Part shown: one piece after another, positions 1 through 9,046 of the stretch | Layout: every line of letters begins with the position of its first letter | How positions within the stretch are numbered: the stretch's first letter is position 1 | DNA from: Pseudomonas sp. KNUC1026 | Lineage (GTDB): Bacteria > Pseudomonadota > Gammaproteobacteria > Pseudomonadales > Pseudomonadaceae | Reading direction: 5' to 3' | NCBI RefSeq assembly: GCF_021650705.1 | Contig: NZ_CP087138.1 | Location: 1,798,001 to 1,862,000 of the forward strand | DNA: 64,000 nucleotides | The notes under the pieces: model-generated | Database searches by the model: none | What the model saw: the letters and a program-made list of their open reading frames with translations, nothing else | Told to the model about the DNA's origin: nothing | Translations under genes and position numbers: made by a program

Positions 1-7
1 ATCGACC

Positions 8-970
8 ATGCAAGCCTTGCAGTTTCACGCCACCGGGAGCCTCGATCACTTGAACCTGGTAGACCTGCCTGTCCCGGTACCAACCGAGGGTGAGGTGCTG
101 GTAAGGGTCGAGGCTGCTGGCCTCAACCCCAGTGACATGAAAAACGTGCTCGGGCGCTTTCCCTATACGACACTGCCGCGAATCCCCGGCCGAGATTTCG
201 CGGGCGTGGTCGAGCAAGGCCCGGCGGCACTGTTGGGGCAGGCGGTGTGGGGCACCGGGCGCGGTCCAGGCTTTACCCGTGACGGTGCGCATGCGCGCTA
301 TCTCACCGTGCCGGCGGCTGGCGTTGCGCTCAAGCCGGAGTGTTTGAGTTTCGCCCAGGCGGCGAGCCTCGGCGTGCCTTACACGACGGCCTGGGATGCA
401 CTGGAGCGTGCGCGGGTGGTGGCCAATACCCGCCTGCTGGTGATCGGTGCCAATGGCGCGGTGGGCCAGGCGGCCCTGGCCCTGGCGCAATTGCGCGGTG
501 CCCGTGTGCTGGCGGCCGTTCGGCGGCCGGAGCAGGCTGAGCCCCTGCGCGCCAGAGGCATCGCCACACTGCTGCTGGGCCGGGCAGAGGATTTACCCGC
601 GCAGGTTGAGGCGGTGTACCCCGGCGGTGCCGAGGTGATTTTCGACACCACAGGCTTCTGGCTGCCGGCAGCGGTCAACGCCCTGGCCACCTTCGGCCGG
701 GTCGCGATCATCGCAGCTCCTGTGGAGGGTGAGGTGCAATTGCCAGCGCTGTCGCTCTATCGCCGAGGCGGGGAGCTGGTGGGGGTCAATTCCTTGCTGT
801 ACGACACTGTCGCCTGCGCCGCCATGCTGCGAGCGTTCGGCGGAGCGTTCGATAACGGGACTTTGCCCACGCCCCCAGCCCCGCGGCAGGTAGCCCTGTC
901 TGAGGGCATCAATTGCTATCGCGCGTTGCAGGCCGGGAGCAGCGAAAAGGTCGTGCTGCTACCTGATTGA
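8..970 (+). CDS. Zinc-independent MDR-family NAD(P)H oxidoreductase (quinone reductase-like)
   Basis: A 320-residue protein of the medium-chain dehydrogenase/reductase superfamily. The N-terminal GroES-like half shows the family pattern AAGLNPSDMKNV and GRDFAGVV. The Rossmann half carries VIGANGAVGQAALALAQ (about residues 145-162), the NAD(P)H-binding glycine motif. The catalytic zinc ligands of alcohol dehydrogenases are not evident, which points to the quinone oxidoreductase or enoyl reductase side of the family. The substrate cannot be told from sequence. Only seven bases lie upstream, so promoter and operon context are not visible. A 116-bp gap separates it from the next gene. Confidence 0.85.
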   Translation: MQALQFHATGSLDHLNLVDLPVPVPTEGEVLVRVEAAGLNPSDMKNVLGRFPYTTLPRIPGRDFAGVVEQGPAALLGQAVWGTGRGPGFTRDGAHARYLTVPAAGVALKPECLSFAQAASLGVPYTTAWDALERARVVANTRLLVIGANGAVGQAALALAQLRGARVLAAVRRPEQAEPLRARGIATLLLGRAEDLPAQVEAVYPGGAEVIFDTTGFWLPAAVNALATFGRVAIIAAPVEGEVQLPALSLYRRGGELVGVNSLLYDTVACAAMLRAFGGAFDNGTLPTPPAPRQVALSEGINCYRALQAGSSEKVVLLPD

Positions 971-1086
971 ATCAACCGTCCGTCGGTTGGTATCAGGAGG
1001 GTCACGAATTATCTGCCGTTACTGTTGACGAATCACATAAGCGCAGAGGCAACCCTCTATACGAATGAAATCAGGAAGCGAATCAA

Positions 1087-1500
1087 ATGGATGGCGCAAC
1101 TTTCAAAGAAGCCGACGTAATGGCCAAGCGGCGCGTGATGGTCGTTGAAGACGAGCCAATCATCCGGGAGTTCGTGTGTGAACTGCTGAGTGCCGAGGGT
1201 TATGAGATCGAAGACTACGAGTCTGCTGACGAGGCCTTTGGCTGCCTCAAGGATCACGCCGACAAGATCGACCTGCTGATCACCGACATCCGCATGCCGG
1301 GTGAGCTCGATGGTGCAGACCTGACCAATCTGGTGCTCGACCAGTGGCCGTCGATTCGGGTGATCGTGATGTCTGGCCACGAGACGCCGGAGACGGCCGG
1401 CATTGCCAGCCGCGTCGCATTCTTGCCCAAGCCATGGAGCATTGGGCAGCTGATCGACAGTGTGCAGGATGTGACGGCCTTCCAGCCCGTCGCTCACTGA
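1087..1500 (+). CDS. Orphan single-domain response regulator (REC only)
   Basis: A 137-residue protein that is one receiver domain with no output domain. Seen: the acidic pair VVEDEP, the phospho-acceptor Asp in LLITDIRMPG, the Ser/Thr switch in VIVMSGHE and the conserved Lys in FLPKPW. It probably relays phosphate or works by protein contact, as CheY-type proteins do. An AGGA stretch 10 bases upstream supports the ATG at 1087; an internal ATG at 1120 (MAKRRVMVV) is an alternative start. No kinase lies next to it. A receiver of the same style is at 30575-30991, next to a hybrid kinase. Its 3' end overlaps the convergent recombinase gene by 7 bp. Confidence 0.88.
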   Translation: MDGATFKEADVMAKRRVMVVEDEPIIREFVCELLSAEGYEIEDYESADEAFGCLKDHADKIDLLITDIRMPGELDGADLTNLVLDQWPSIRVIVMSGHETPETAGIASRVAFLPKPWSIGQLIDSVQDVTAFQPVAH

Positions 1501-2420
1501 CCGGGCAAGGCGGGCGGCCCGTCCTGGGCCAGCCCGCCGAACGACGCTGCCGGGTCGATATAGCGCAGCGCCGATTTCACATCTTTCCAGCCGACATAGG
1601 CCATCAGGCTTTTCAGGTCCCAGCCGTTCGCGGTTGCCCAGGTAGCGAAACCGCGCCTGAGCGAATGGCTTGAGTACGCCGCCGCCGGCACCCCACCGCG
1701 TTCGAGAATGCCGCGCATCAGCGGGATCAGGCTGTTGCTGTGCAGTGGCGTTTCAGCCAGCCGGCCCCAACGATCGATCCCACGAAACACCGGCCCCTTG
1801 GCAATTCCGGCTGCCGTGATCCAGTTCAGATAGGCCTGCACCGGGCACAGGCTGTTAAGCGCCGGGGTGCGCAGCCGGCTGCCGAGGTTTTGCCGGTCGC
1901 CCTTGCTGCGAGGCAGGTACAGCTCGATGCCGACGCCGGCCTGGGCGCGAATGTGCTCGACCTGCAAACGAGCCAGTTCATCGCTGCGCAACCCGCGCCA
2001 GAAGCCCAGCAGCAGCAGCGCCTGGTCGCGCCGGGCGCGCAGCCGCCGTACCGGTTGTTCAGCTTCGGCTTCCAATGCCTGAATGACCTGCTGCAGGGTA
2101 TCGATGCCCAGCGGTGTGGCCTGGCGCGGCTGTGCCGGGTGCAGGGCGCGGATGCCCTTGAACACCTGGCGCACCAGAGGCGTGCGCACAGGGTCAGCGA
2201 AGCCTTGGGTCAGGTGCCATTGCGAGAGTGCCGCCAGGCGCTGGCGCAGGGTCGCCAGGCTGTGCGTCGCAGCATGGTCGGCCAGGTACCGGGCGATGCT
2301 GTCGGCGGTGGCCGGCAGCAACCCGCCCCAGCTCACCTCGAAGTGTTCGATCGCCGCACGGTAGCTGCGCCGGGTGTTGTCGCGCGTGCCGGCGGCGAGG
2401 TAGCGGGCAACCTCGCTCAC
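1494..2420 (-). CDS. Tyrosine-type site-specific recombinase (phage integrase family)
   Basis: A 308-residue protein. The N-terminal SAM-like core-binding domain (about 1-90, e.g. DNTRRSYRAAIEHF) is followed by the catalytic domain. Visible catalytic elements are Arg in GFWRGLRSDELARLQ (R-I region), HSLRRGFATWA (His-x-x-Arg) and a terminal tyrosine in SALRYID. The GTG start at 2418-2420 is chosen because it overlaps a TGA belonging to the upstream gene (GTGA at 2420-2417), a typical coupled start; extension further upstream gives low-complexity, unlikely protein. It is the second gene of a leftward pair behind a LexA box. No attachment sites or phage genes are nearby, so it may be a chromosomal recombinase rather than part of a live prophage. 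Confidence 0.85.
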   Translation of the reverse strand: MSEVARYLAAGTRDNTRRSYRAAIEHFEVSWGGLLPATADSIARYLADHAATHSLATLRQRLAALSQWHLTQGFADPVRTPLVRQVFKGIRALHPAQPRQATPLGIDTLQQVIQALEAEAEQPVRRLRARRDQALLLLGFWRGLRSDELARLQVEHIRAQAGVGIELYLPRSKGDRQNLGSRLRTPALNSLCPVQAYLNWITAAGIAKGPVFRGIDRWGRLAETPLHSNSLIPLMRGILERGGVPAAAYSSHSLRRGFATWATANGWDLKSLMAYVGWKDVKSALRYIDPAASFGGLAQDGPPALPGQ

Positions 2421-3567
2421 GCGCGCCCCGCATGAAAAAGCCAGCGACGTATTTGTTGAAAGTCTCCGGGCTTTTGAAGTCGGCCAGGCGCTTGAACGTA
2501 TCGCTCTGGGGCTCAGGCCCGCGCGGCTGGCCAGTGAGCGATACCGAAAGCACGCGATCACCGCTGGCGCTGAGCAACAGCTCATCCATGTGCTGGCCGC
2601 CCACCACCGGCCGGCGCAGGGTGACCGCCACGCCCTTGCCGGCCATCCAGTCCACCAGCCGCACCAGCGCCTGCAAGGGCTCGCGCTCTTCGTCGCGAAA
2701 GACCGGGAACATCAATTGGCGCGACAGCACCGGCACCGTCGCGGCGTGAATCAATTCATAGAAATGGCTGCCCGGTTGCGCCGGTGAATACAGCGCCATC
2801 GCCAGCAGCGGGCCGCCGGCACGCGCACCGCCCCACAGCAGGTGATGGCCTTGCAGGTCGAAGCTTTTATCGGCACCGGTGAACACCTTGCGCCCGCGCA
2901 CGTCGTTGACGCAGTCCAGCAGCAGCCCATGGCGACGATGGCGGCCGAACGCGGTGGAGCTGGCCAGCCGGTTCTTGAGCATCATCATGTGCTTCATGTC
3001 GAGCCGGGTTTCCAGGTAATGCGCCGCCGGCACCCGCTCCACCAGTGGGTAGCGCGCCGCCACCTGGCGCAACCGGCCGAATTGCTCGCTCAGGTTCGGC
3101 TTGCTGGCATAGCTGTAGACGTTCAGCCCGGCGGCTTCCAGCCAGGTCAGCAGCACTTCCAGGAGGCCGTCGCGCTCGTGGCTGGCGGGCGCTGCGTTGA
3201 AGTCGGCCAGCAGCCGCAGCGGCACGTCCGGAGCGCGCCAGGCCAGTGCCTTGGGCGCGTTGTGGTCGCTTTCGTCGCGGCCCTGATGGGCGAACGGGCA
3301 CTGCGGCGCGTGCTCGGGTGTGCCGGGATTGTTGCGCAGGTACAAGGTGCCGGTATGGCCGTTGAGGCTGACATTGAGCACCGGCATCGTGTCGCTGCGG
3401 CACTCACAGCCCAGCCATTGCCCCTCGGCACGCACCTTGATCAGCCACTGGTTGGCCTGCAGCAATTCACGGCCCTGGGCCTGGCCACAGGCGAATGCCT
3501 CGAGCAAGGCCTGTTCGCCGGGTGTGAGGCTGCGCAGAACCGCGCCGTGCTGGTCGATCAAACGCAT
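2417..3567 (-). CDS. Unknown protein co-transcribed with the recombinase; frameshift at its 3' end
   Basis: I do not recognise this family with confidence; a DUF1173-like assignment is possible but unverified. About 375 residues of credible protein are seen. A Cys-containing N-terminal region (WLGCECRSD, HAPQCPFAH) hints at metal binding. The reading frame runs past the recombinase start into arginine/proline-rich nonsense, ending only at 2194. Adding one A to the A5 run at 2435-2439 (+ strand) would instead end the protein at the TGA at 2417-2419, overlapping the recombinase GTG. A one-base loss in a homopolymer is therefore likely. The ATG at 3567 lies 48 bp from a LexA box. Role unknown; SOS-linked expression with the recombinase is inferred. 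Confidence 0.7.
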
Positions 3568-3872
3568 GGTTGCGCCTTGGGCAAAGGATGTGGGGCAAAC
3601 GAAGCCGTTGCTGGCTGTATATACATACAGAAAGCCTCAAATGCAAATCTGCCGCTCGGTTCACGGGCCAGATCGGCCTGCCACCCTTCGTACATGCAAA
3701 TACCCAGGCGGTAGCAGGTGCGTGATACTTTGTGGGTATACGTGAATATTCAATTGATATTGGACGTAAAAAAGAGGCTGAGCCATGCTTGTGGCCAGCT
3801 GAAACAAGGCCAGGCAAGGCCGCCGCCCGCTGATTCGTTCACCCAACGACAACAATAATCGAGGTAAACGCA
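3568..3872. other. Divergent intergenic region between the LexA-type operon and catA
   Basis: These 305 bases hold no credible gene. The left part carries the LexA-like box described separately. The right part (about 3740-3765) is AT-rich and contains ATTCAATTGATAT at 3748-3760, whose half-sites TTGAT and ATTCAA recur upstream of iacH near 11138-11147. That makes it a plausible promoter/operator for catA and the iac operon, though no experimental site is known to me. Confidence 0.5.
3616..3631 (-). promoter_or_regulatory. LexA (SOS) box
   Basis: CTGTATATACATACAG on the + strand; read on the minus strand it is CTGTATGTATATACAG. It fits the gammaproteobacterial LexA consensus CTG-N10-CAG with an alternating TA core, differing from the ideal CTGTATATATATACAG at one position. 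It sits 48 bp upstream of the ATG of the leftward unknown-protein/recombinase operon, a usual distance for a LexA operator. Confidence 0.75.
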
Positions 3873-4808
3873 ATGACCGTGAAGATCGCCCACACCGGCG
3901 AGGTGCAGAGGTTTTTCGAAGAAGCCAGCGGCCAGGGCAACGCCCAGGGCAGCCCGCGCCTCAAAGCGGTCATGCTGCGCATCCTGCAAGACACCGCGCG
4001 GCTGATCGAGGAGCTGGAAATCACCCCGGACGAGTTCTGGAAGGCCGTGGACTATCTCAACCGCATGGGCACCCGGCAGGAGGCTGGCTTGCTGGTGGCA
4101 GGGCTTGGGCTGGAGCACTTTCTCGACCTGCTGCAGGACGAAAAGGACGCCCAGGCCGGCCTCACCGGCGGTACCCCGCGCACCATCGAAGGGCCGCTGT
4201 ACGTGGCCGGCGCGCCGTTGTCGGAGGGCGAGGCGCGCATGGACGACGGCACCGACCCCGGCACGGTGATGTTCCTGCAAGGGCGCGTCACCGATGCCGA
4301 TGGTCAGCCTGTGGCGGGTGCAACCGTAGATGTGTGGCACGCCAGCACACATGGCACCTATTCGTACTTCGACCCCAGCCAGGCGCCGTTCAACCTGCGC
4401 CGGCGCATCCTCACCGACGAACAGGGCCGCTACCGCGCGCGCAGCATTGTGCCCAGCGGCTATGGCTGCCCGCCCGCCGGCACCACGCAGGAAGTGCTCG
4501 ATCACCTGGGCCGCCATGGCCGCCGGCCTGCGCATATCCACTTCTTCATCTCCGCGCCCGGCTACCGCCACCTCACCACCCAGATCAACTTCGCCGGCGA
4601 TCAGTACCTGTGGGACGACTTCGCCTACGCCACTCGCGACGGGCTGATCGGCGAGCTCGAGTTCATCGAAGACCCCGCCCAGGCCAAGGCTCGGGGGGTG
4701 GAGGGCGAGCGTTTCGCGCAGCTTGATTTCGACTTCCAGCTGCAAAGCGCAACTGATGCCAGTGCCGAGGCGCGCAGCCTGCGCCCGCGAGCCTTGCAAA
4801 GCGCTTGA
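3873..4808 (+). CDS. catA: Catechol 1,2-dioxygenase
   Basis: Intradiol ring-cleavage dioxygenase that converts catechol to cis,cis-muconate. The 311-residue length equals that of P. putida CatA enzymes. Motifs seen: TPRTIEGPLYVAGAPL, the Tyr pair in GTYSYFD (163/165), IVPSGYGCPP with Tyr197, and RPAHIHFF with His221 and His223, matching the two-Tyr, two-His non-haem Fe(III) site. It lies 55 bp ahead of iacA on the same strand, so the ring product of IAA breakdown is cleaved by an enzyme made with the pathway. catB and catC are absent here, so muconate must be handled by genes elsewhere. This may be a second, pathway-dedicated CatA copy. Confidence 0.95.
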   Translation: MTVKIAHTGEVQRFFEEASGQGNAQGSPRLKAVMLRILQDTARLIEELEITPDEFWKAVDYLNRMGTRQEAGLLVAGLGLEHFLDLLQDEKDAQAGLTGGTPRTIEGPLYVAGAPLSEGEARMDDGTDPGTVMFLQGRVTDADGQPVAGATVDVWHASTHGTYSYFDPSQAPFNLRRRILTDEQGRYRARSIVPSGYGCPPAGTTQEVLDHLGRHGRRPAHIHFFISAPGYRHLTTQINFAGDQYLWDDFAYATRDGLIGELEFIEDPAQAKARGVEGERFAQLDFDFQLQSATDASAEARSLRPRALQSA

Positions 4809-4863
4809 GCCAGCCACGCGGGCCCACGGCGGGCGTTGCGTGAATCGAGAACGGAGAACCCCT

Positions 4864-6035
4864 ATGCATTCGCTTACCGTATCGGCAGCCGCCCTGCCTG
4901 GCCGCTGGCCGAAGGCCCGTCCTTCGAAGCCCTGCTCGAGGGCGTGCGCCAGCGCGCTCGGCAGGGTGAATTCGACCGCCAGCGGCATATCCCGCGTGAT
5001 GTCATCGACGCCTTCAAACGCCATGGCGTGTACCGCGCCCTGGTGCCGGCTCGCTTTGGCGGCTTGCAGTGTTCACCTGCGCAGTTCTGCCAGATGATCG
5101 AGCGCATCTCCCATGCCGACGGCTCGGCCGGCTGGGTCGCCAGTTTCGGCATGAGCCCGGTATACCTGGCGGCGCTGCCGGTCGACACGCTCAAGGGGTT
5201 GTATGCCAAAAGCCCCGACACGGTGTTCGCTGCCGGCATCTTCCCGCCCCAACCGGCTGAAACCGTGCCAGGCGGGTTCAAGGTCAGCGGGCGCTGGAAG
5301 TACTCCAGTGGCTCGATGTGCGCCGACATCGTCGGTGTCGGCATCGCGCCGAAGGCCGGCGACCAGCCTGGCCTGCCGCGCATCGCGGTAATGCCCAGCC
5401 ATCAGGTGCGCATCGAACAGACCTGGGACACCGTGGGCCTGCTCGGCACCGGTAGCAATGATCTGGTGGCCGAGGGCGTGTTCGTCGCCGACCACTGGAC
5501 CTTCGTGCGCGGCGGCGAACCTCATCTGGACGAGCCGCTGTTTCGCTACCCGTCGCTGTCGTTGGCCACCCAGGTGCTGTCGGTAGTGGGGCTGGGTGTG
5601 GCTCGCGCCGCGCTGGACGAGTTGGCCGCCATGGCCAGCGGGCGCATTTCGGTGACCGGCGCTCCAGCCATCGCCGACCGCCCGCTGGCGCAAACCGAAG
5701 TGGCGCGCTGCGAAGCGGCCCTGCGCGCGGCACGGGCGTTCTTCTACGAGGCCATCGAGCAGGCCTGGGACCATGCCCTGGCCGGTGGCCCGGTGCCGGC
5801 GCAAGTTACCAACCTGCTGCGGTTGTCGTCGACCCACGCCACCCGAGTGGCCGCGGAGGTAGCGCGCAGCGTGCAGATGCTCTCGGGCATGAGCGGGATC
5901 TACCAGCAAAGCCCGCTGGCGCGCTGCGTGAACGATGCGCAGGTGGTGACCCAGCACGCCTTCATGGGCGATGCGACCTATCAAAACGCCGGGGCGATGT
6001 TCTTCGGCAAGCAGCCGACCCCAGGCTATCTGTGA
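4864..6035 (+). CDS. iacA: Indole-3-acetate monooxygenase, acyl-CoA dehydrogenase-like flavoprotein (N-terminal frameshift)
   Basis: First enzyme of IAA catabolism: a reduced-flavin-dependent oxygenase of the acyl-CoA dehydrogenase fold that hydroxylates the indole ring, fed by the flavin reductase IacG. Seen: ISHADGSAGWVASFGMSP, GFKVSGRWKYSSG and a C-terminal helical bundle. The best start is ATG 4864, behind CGGAGAACCCCT, but it is in another frame from the body. One extra C in CCC at 4892-4894 restores MHSLTVSAAPAWPLAEG and about 390 residues. A TTG at 4836 gives an unbroken but weaker alternative. Followed by iacB, iacC and iacD in the same order as the known P. putida cluster. Confidence 0.88.
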
Positions 6036-6052
6036 CCACCCGGAGCCAGACG

Positions 6053-6414
6053 ATGAGCGATCGAAAAACCTTGCGCGTGCTGTTCTGCATGGGCATCAAC
6101 CAGAACTTCTTCGACGCCCCGCGCGAGGAGCAACTGCAGGTGTGGGCGCCTTCAGCGCGATGTGGAACGGCATCCACGACCTGCCGGGCGTGCAGGTGCT
6201 GGGCAACATGGACGACGACCAGAGCATGGTCGGGCCCAGCGACGGCTTCCCCTGGACCACCTACCTGCTGGCCGATGTGCCCGACATCGCCACCGTACAC
6301 GCCGCCTGCAACCTGTTCCGTACCACGGCGGTGGGCGAGGGGCCATACCGGCTGTGGCGCTACGCCAAGGTCGAGGCCCGTGTAGGGCGTGAGCTGATCA
6401 TCCAGCGCAGTTGA
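6053..6414 (+). CDS. iacB: IacB-like small protein of the IAA pathway (frameshifted)
   Basis: A small protein of unknown biochemical role found between iacA and iacC in IAA clusters. The N-terminal part (MSDRKTLRVLFCMGINQNFF) and the C-terminal part (from FSAMWNGIHDLPGV to RELIIQRS) lie in different frames. One extra G in GGG at 6144-6146 joins them as LQVWGAFSAMWNG and gives about 120 residues. The ATG follows CGGAGCCAGACG, a good ribosome site 17 bp after iacA. Given the intact neighbours the break is probably a sequence error. Position in the cluster is the main basis for the name. Confidence 0.8.
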
Positions 6415-6506
6415 GCCCAACGGCACCTGCACCCCATCACTGGCTGCGCGCCTGGCCGCGCGGCGCAAGACCGACCCGCCTTTGAAGAGGCAGGCAAGGA
6501 GTTACC

Positions 6507-7781
6507 GTGAGCAACCTGATACCCGCCATCGAGCTGCCGGCCGACCCCGCCGAGCTGGTGCAAAGCGACCGCGTGCACACCTCGCTCTACAACGACCCGG
6601 CGCTGTTCGATGCCGAGTTGGCAAAGATTTTCTACAGCACCTGGGTGTGGGTGGCCCACGACAGCGAAATCCCCGACACCGGCAGCTACAAGACCAGCTA
6701 CATCGGCAAGCAGCCGGTGATCGCCGTGCGCGACCGCAAGAAGCAGGTGCACGTGCTGCTCAACCGTTGCCGCCACCGTGGCGCCACGGTGTGCGAGCAC
6801 AAGAAGGGCAAGACCGCCAGCTTCGTGTGCCCTTATCACGGCTGGGGCTACGCCCTTGACGGCTCGCTGCGCGGTATCCCGCACCCGGAGAGCTACGGCG
6901 ACTGCATCGACAAGGCCGAGCTGCCGCTGGTGAGCCTGCGCACTGAAAGCTACGCCGGGATGATCTTCGCCACCTTCAAAAACGACATCGAGCCACTGGT
7001 GGATTTTCTGGGCCCGGCGAAGAAGTGGATGGACCTTTTCATGAAGCAGGGCGCCGGCTACGGCATCAAGGTGCCGGGCGAGCATCGCTTCCGCTTCCCC
7101 GGCAACTGGAAGATCCAGCTGGAAAACACCACCGATGCCTATCACTTCCCGCTGGTGCACAAGAGCTTTCTCAGCTCGGTGGACGAGCAGACCCTGGCGC
7201 TGTTCGACTTCGTCGAAGGCCCGGGCTACGTCGAAGACCTGGGCAACGGCCACAGCGTGATGGTGATGATTCCCGACCTGATCGACCTGGAAGCGGACCT
7301 GGACAAGCCCGTCCCCGAACGCTTCGAAGCCCTGGCCGCCGAGTTGCGCGACGAAGGCCTCGAAGAACAGCAAGTGCGGCGGATCGTGCGTGCCGTGGGC
7401 GGCACCGGCTTCAACCTCAACCTGTTCCCCAACGTTGCCTGCTCGATGGCGTTTTTCCGGGTGCTGCAGCCGATCTCGGTGCATGAAACCGAAATCCACC
7501 ATTCGGTGATCACCCTGGACGGCGGCCCAGCGGCGGCCAACCGTTACCGGCTGCGCCTGCACGAGCACTTCCAGGGGCCGATGGGTTTTGGCACTCCGGA
7601 CGACTCCGAAGCCTGGGAGCGTGTGCAGAAGGGCGCCAAGGCCGGTGAAAGCCTCTGGATCATGCTCAACCGCGGGCTGCCGGGCGAGCGCCCGAGCGAA
7701 GACGGCCGGGTGTCCGACGTGAGTGCCGAAACCGGCATGCGCGCGGCCTACCAGCAATGGAAAAAGATGATGACGGCGTAA
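6507..7781 (+). CDS. iacC: Rieske dioxygenase large (alpha) subunit, IAA pathway
   Basis: Ring-hydroxylating oxygenase alpha subunit, 424 residues with a GTG start. The Rieske [2Fe-2S] site is seen as CRHRGATVCEH then VCPYHGWGY (Cys-x-His ... Cys-x2-His). The mononuclear iron site is NTTDAYHFPLVHKS with its two His and a downstream Asp. With IacD it forms the terminal oxygenase, and IacF supplies electrons. In the IAA route it acts on a late intermediate leading towards catechol. Its closest functional relatives are anthranilate/benzoate-type dioxygenases. It is intact, unlike several neighbours. Confidence 0.93.
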   Translation: MSNLIPAIELPADPAELVQSDRVHTSLYNDPALFDAELAKIFYSTWVWVAHDSEIPDTGSYKTSYIGKQPVIAVRDRKKQVHVLLNRCRHRGATVCEHKKGKTASFVCPYHGWGYALDGSLRGIPHPESYGDCIDKAELPLVSLRTESYAGMIFATFKNDIEPLVDFLGPAKKWMDLFMKQGAGYGIKVPGEHRFRFPGNWKIQLENTTDAYHFPLVHKSFLSSVDEQTLALFDFVEGPGYVEDLGNGHSVMVMIPDLIDLEADLDKPVPERFEALAAELRDEGLEEQQVRRIVRAVGGTGFNLNLFPNVACSMAFFRVLQPISVHETEIHHSVITLDGGPAAANRYRLRLHEHFQGPMGFGTPDDSEAWERVQKGAKAGESLWIMLNRGLPGERPSEDGRVSDVSAETGMRAAYQQWKKMMTA

Positions 7782-7796
7782 CCGGCGGAGAACCTT

Positions 7797-8273
7797 ATGA
7801 ACTTGCACCTGCTTCAAGAAGTGACCGCCTTCCTCTGGGCCGAAGGCGACATGCTCGACCACGGCGAGTACAGCACCTGGCTAGCGCTGTGGGCCGCCAA
7901 GGGCACATACATCATCCCCATCGACCCGCGTGCGACGGATTTCGAGAACACCCTGAACTACGCCTACGATGACCACCACATGCGCGAGTTGCGCGTGCAG
8001 CGGCTCACCGGTGGCGAGTCGATCTCCACCAGCCCGCAGCCGCGTACCGTGCGCACCCTGTCGCGCATCCGCGTGCTCGCTGACGACGGCATGAACCTGA
8101 GCGTGCGCGCGGCGCAGAACCTGCGCGAGTTCCGCAAGGAAACCCTCAGGCACTACACCGCCGACCTCACCTATGAGCTGGTGCGCAGCGAAGGCAGCTT
8201 CAGGATCCAGCGCAAGGTGGTGAGCCTGATCAACAGCGACGATGCCCTGGCCGGCATCGGCTACATCCTGTGA
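7797..8273 (+). CDS. iacD: Rieske dioxygenase small (beta) subunit
   Basis: A 158-residue beta subunit of the aromatic ring-hydroxylating dioxygenase, NTF2-like fold. Seen: EVTAFLWAEGDMLDHGEYSTWLALW and an alternation of strands with RVQRLTGGESIS and PQPRTVRTLSRI, typical of BenB/AntB-type subunits. It starts 15 bp after iacC behind GGCGGAGAACCTT. It has a structural role in the alpha3-beta3 oxygenase and no metal ligands of its own. Confidence 0.9.
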   Translation: MNLHLLQEVTAFLWAEGDMLDHGEYSTWLALWAAKGTYIIPIDPRATDFENTLNYAYDDHHMRELRVQRLTGGESISTSPQPRTVRTLSRIRVLADDGMNLSVRAAQNLREFRKETLRHYTADLTYELVRSEGSFRIQRKVVSLINSDDALAGIGYIL

Positions 8274-8284
8274 AGGGGGCGAGC

Positions 8285-9025
8285 ATGAACTCGATCGCGT
8301 TGGTGACCGGGGCCGGGCACGGGCTGGGCCTGCGTTTCGGCGCGCGCCTGCTGGAGGCAGGCTACCAGGTGGTGTTCAGCGACCGCGACCTGCAAGCGGC
8401 GCAAGCGGCTGTGCGCCAGCTCGACCCTGCCGGTGAACGCACCCTGGCCGTGAAGCTGGATGTCAGCAGCAAGGCAGACTTCGACAGCGCCCTGGCCCAG
8501 GTGCTGGAGCGCTTCGGCGGGCTGCAGGTGGTGGTCAACAACGCGGCGGTGACCAAAACCACGCCGCTGATGCAGATCACTCCCGAGGAATTCGATGAAG
8601 TGGTGGGGCTCAACCTGCGCAGCGTGTTCCTCGGCTGCCAGGTGCTGGGCGCGTACCTGGCCGAGCAAGGCTACGGCCGCATCATCAACCTGGCGTCGCT
8701 TGCCGGGCAGAACGGCGGCACCGCCACCGGCGCCCATTACGCGGCAAGCAAGGGCGCCATCGTGACCCTGACGAAAATCTTCGCCAAGGAATTCGCCGCG
8801 CGCGGTGTGACGGTCAACGCCATCGCCCCGGGCCCGATCGACTCGCCTGCGGTGCGCGCTGCGGTGCCGCCGCCCAGGCTTGAAAGCCTGCTGGCGAACA
8901 TTCCGGTGCAGCGCCTGGGCGATGCGGATTTTCTCGGCGACCTGATCGTGCAACTGGCCCGGCCCGAAGCCTACTTCACCACCGGGGCGACCTGGGACGT
9001 GAACGGCGGGCTGTTCATGCGCTGA
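8285..9025 (+). CDS. iacE: Short-chain dehydrogenase/reductase, IAA pathway
   Basis: A 246-residue classical SDR. Seen: nucleotide motif TGAGHGLG (about 8-15), VVNNAAVT, catalytic Ser in NLASLAG and HYAASKG with the Tyr-x3-Lys pair. It probably oxidises a hydroxylated IAA intermediate made by IacA, as proposed for IacE and for the related IifA of indole degradation; the exact substrate is not visible from sequence. The ATG lies 11 bp after iacD behind AAGGGGGCGAGC. Confidence 0.9.
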   Translation: MNSIALVTGAGHGLGLRFGARLLEAGYQVVFSDRDLQAAQAAVRQLDPAGERTLAVKLDVSSKADFDSALAQVLERFGGLQVVVNNAAVTKTTPLMQITPEEFDEVVGLNLRSVFLGCQVLGAYLAEQGYGRIINLASLAGQNGGTATGAHYAASKGAIVTLTKIFAKEFAARGVTVNAIAPGPIDSPAVRAAVPPPRLESLLANIPVQRLGDADFLGDLIVQLARPEAYFTTGATWDVNGGLFMR

Positions 9026-9046
9026 CCCCGAAGGAGGGAATGTGCC

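Noticed and set aside
1494..3567. Prophage or integrative element remnant
   Set aside because: Apart from the recombinase no phage, plasmid or transfer genes, and no direct-repeat attachment sites, were seen.
4836..4863. TTG start for iacA that avoids a frameshift
   Set aside because: Kept only as an alternative: it lacks a good ribosome site, while ATG 4864 has a strong one and one added C gives a better N-terminus.
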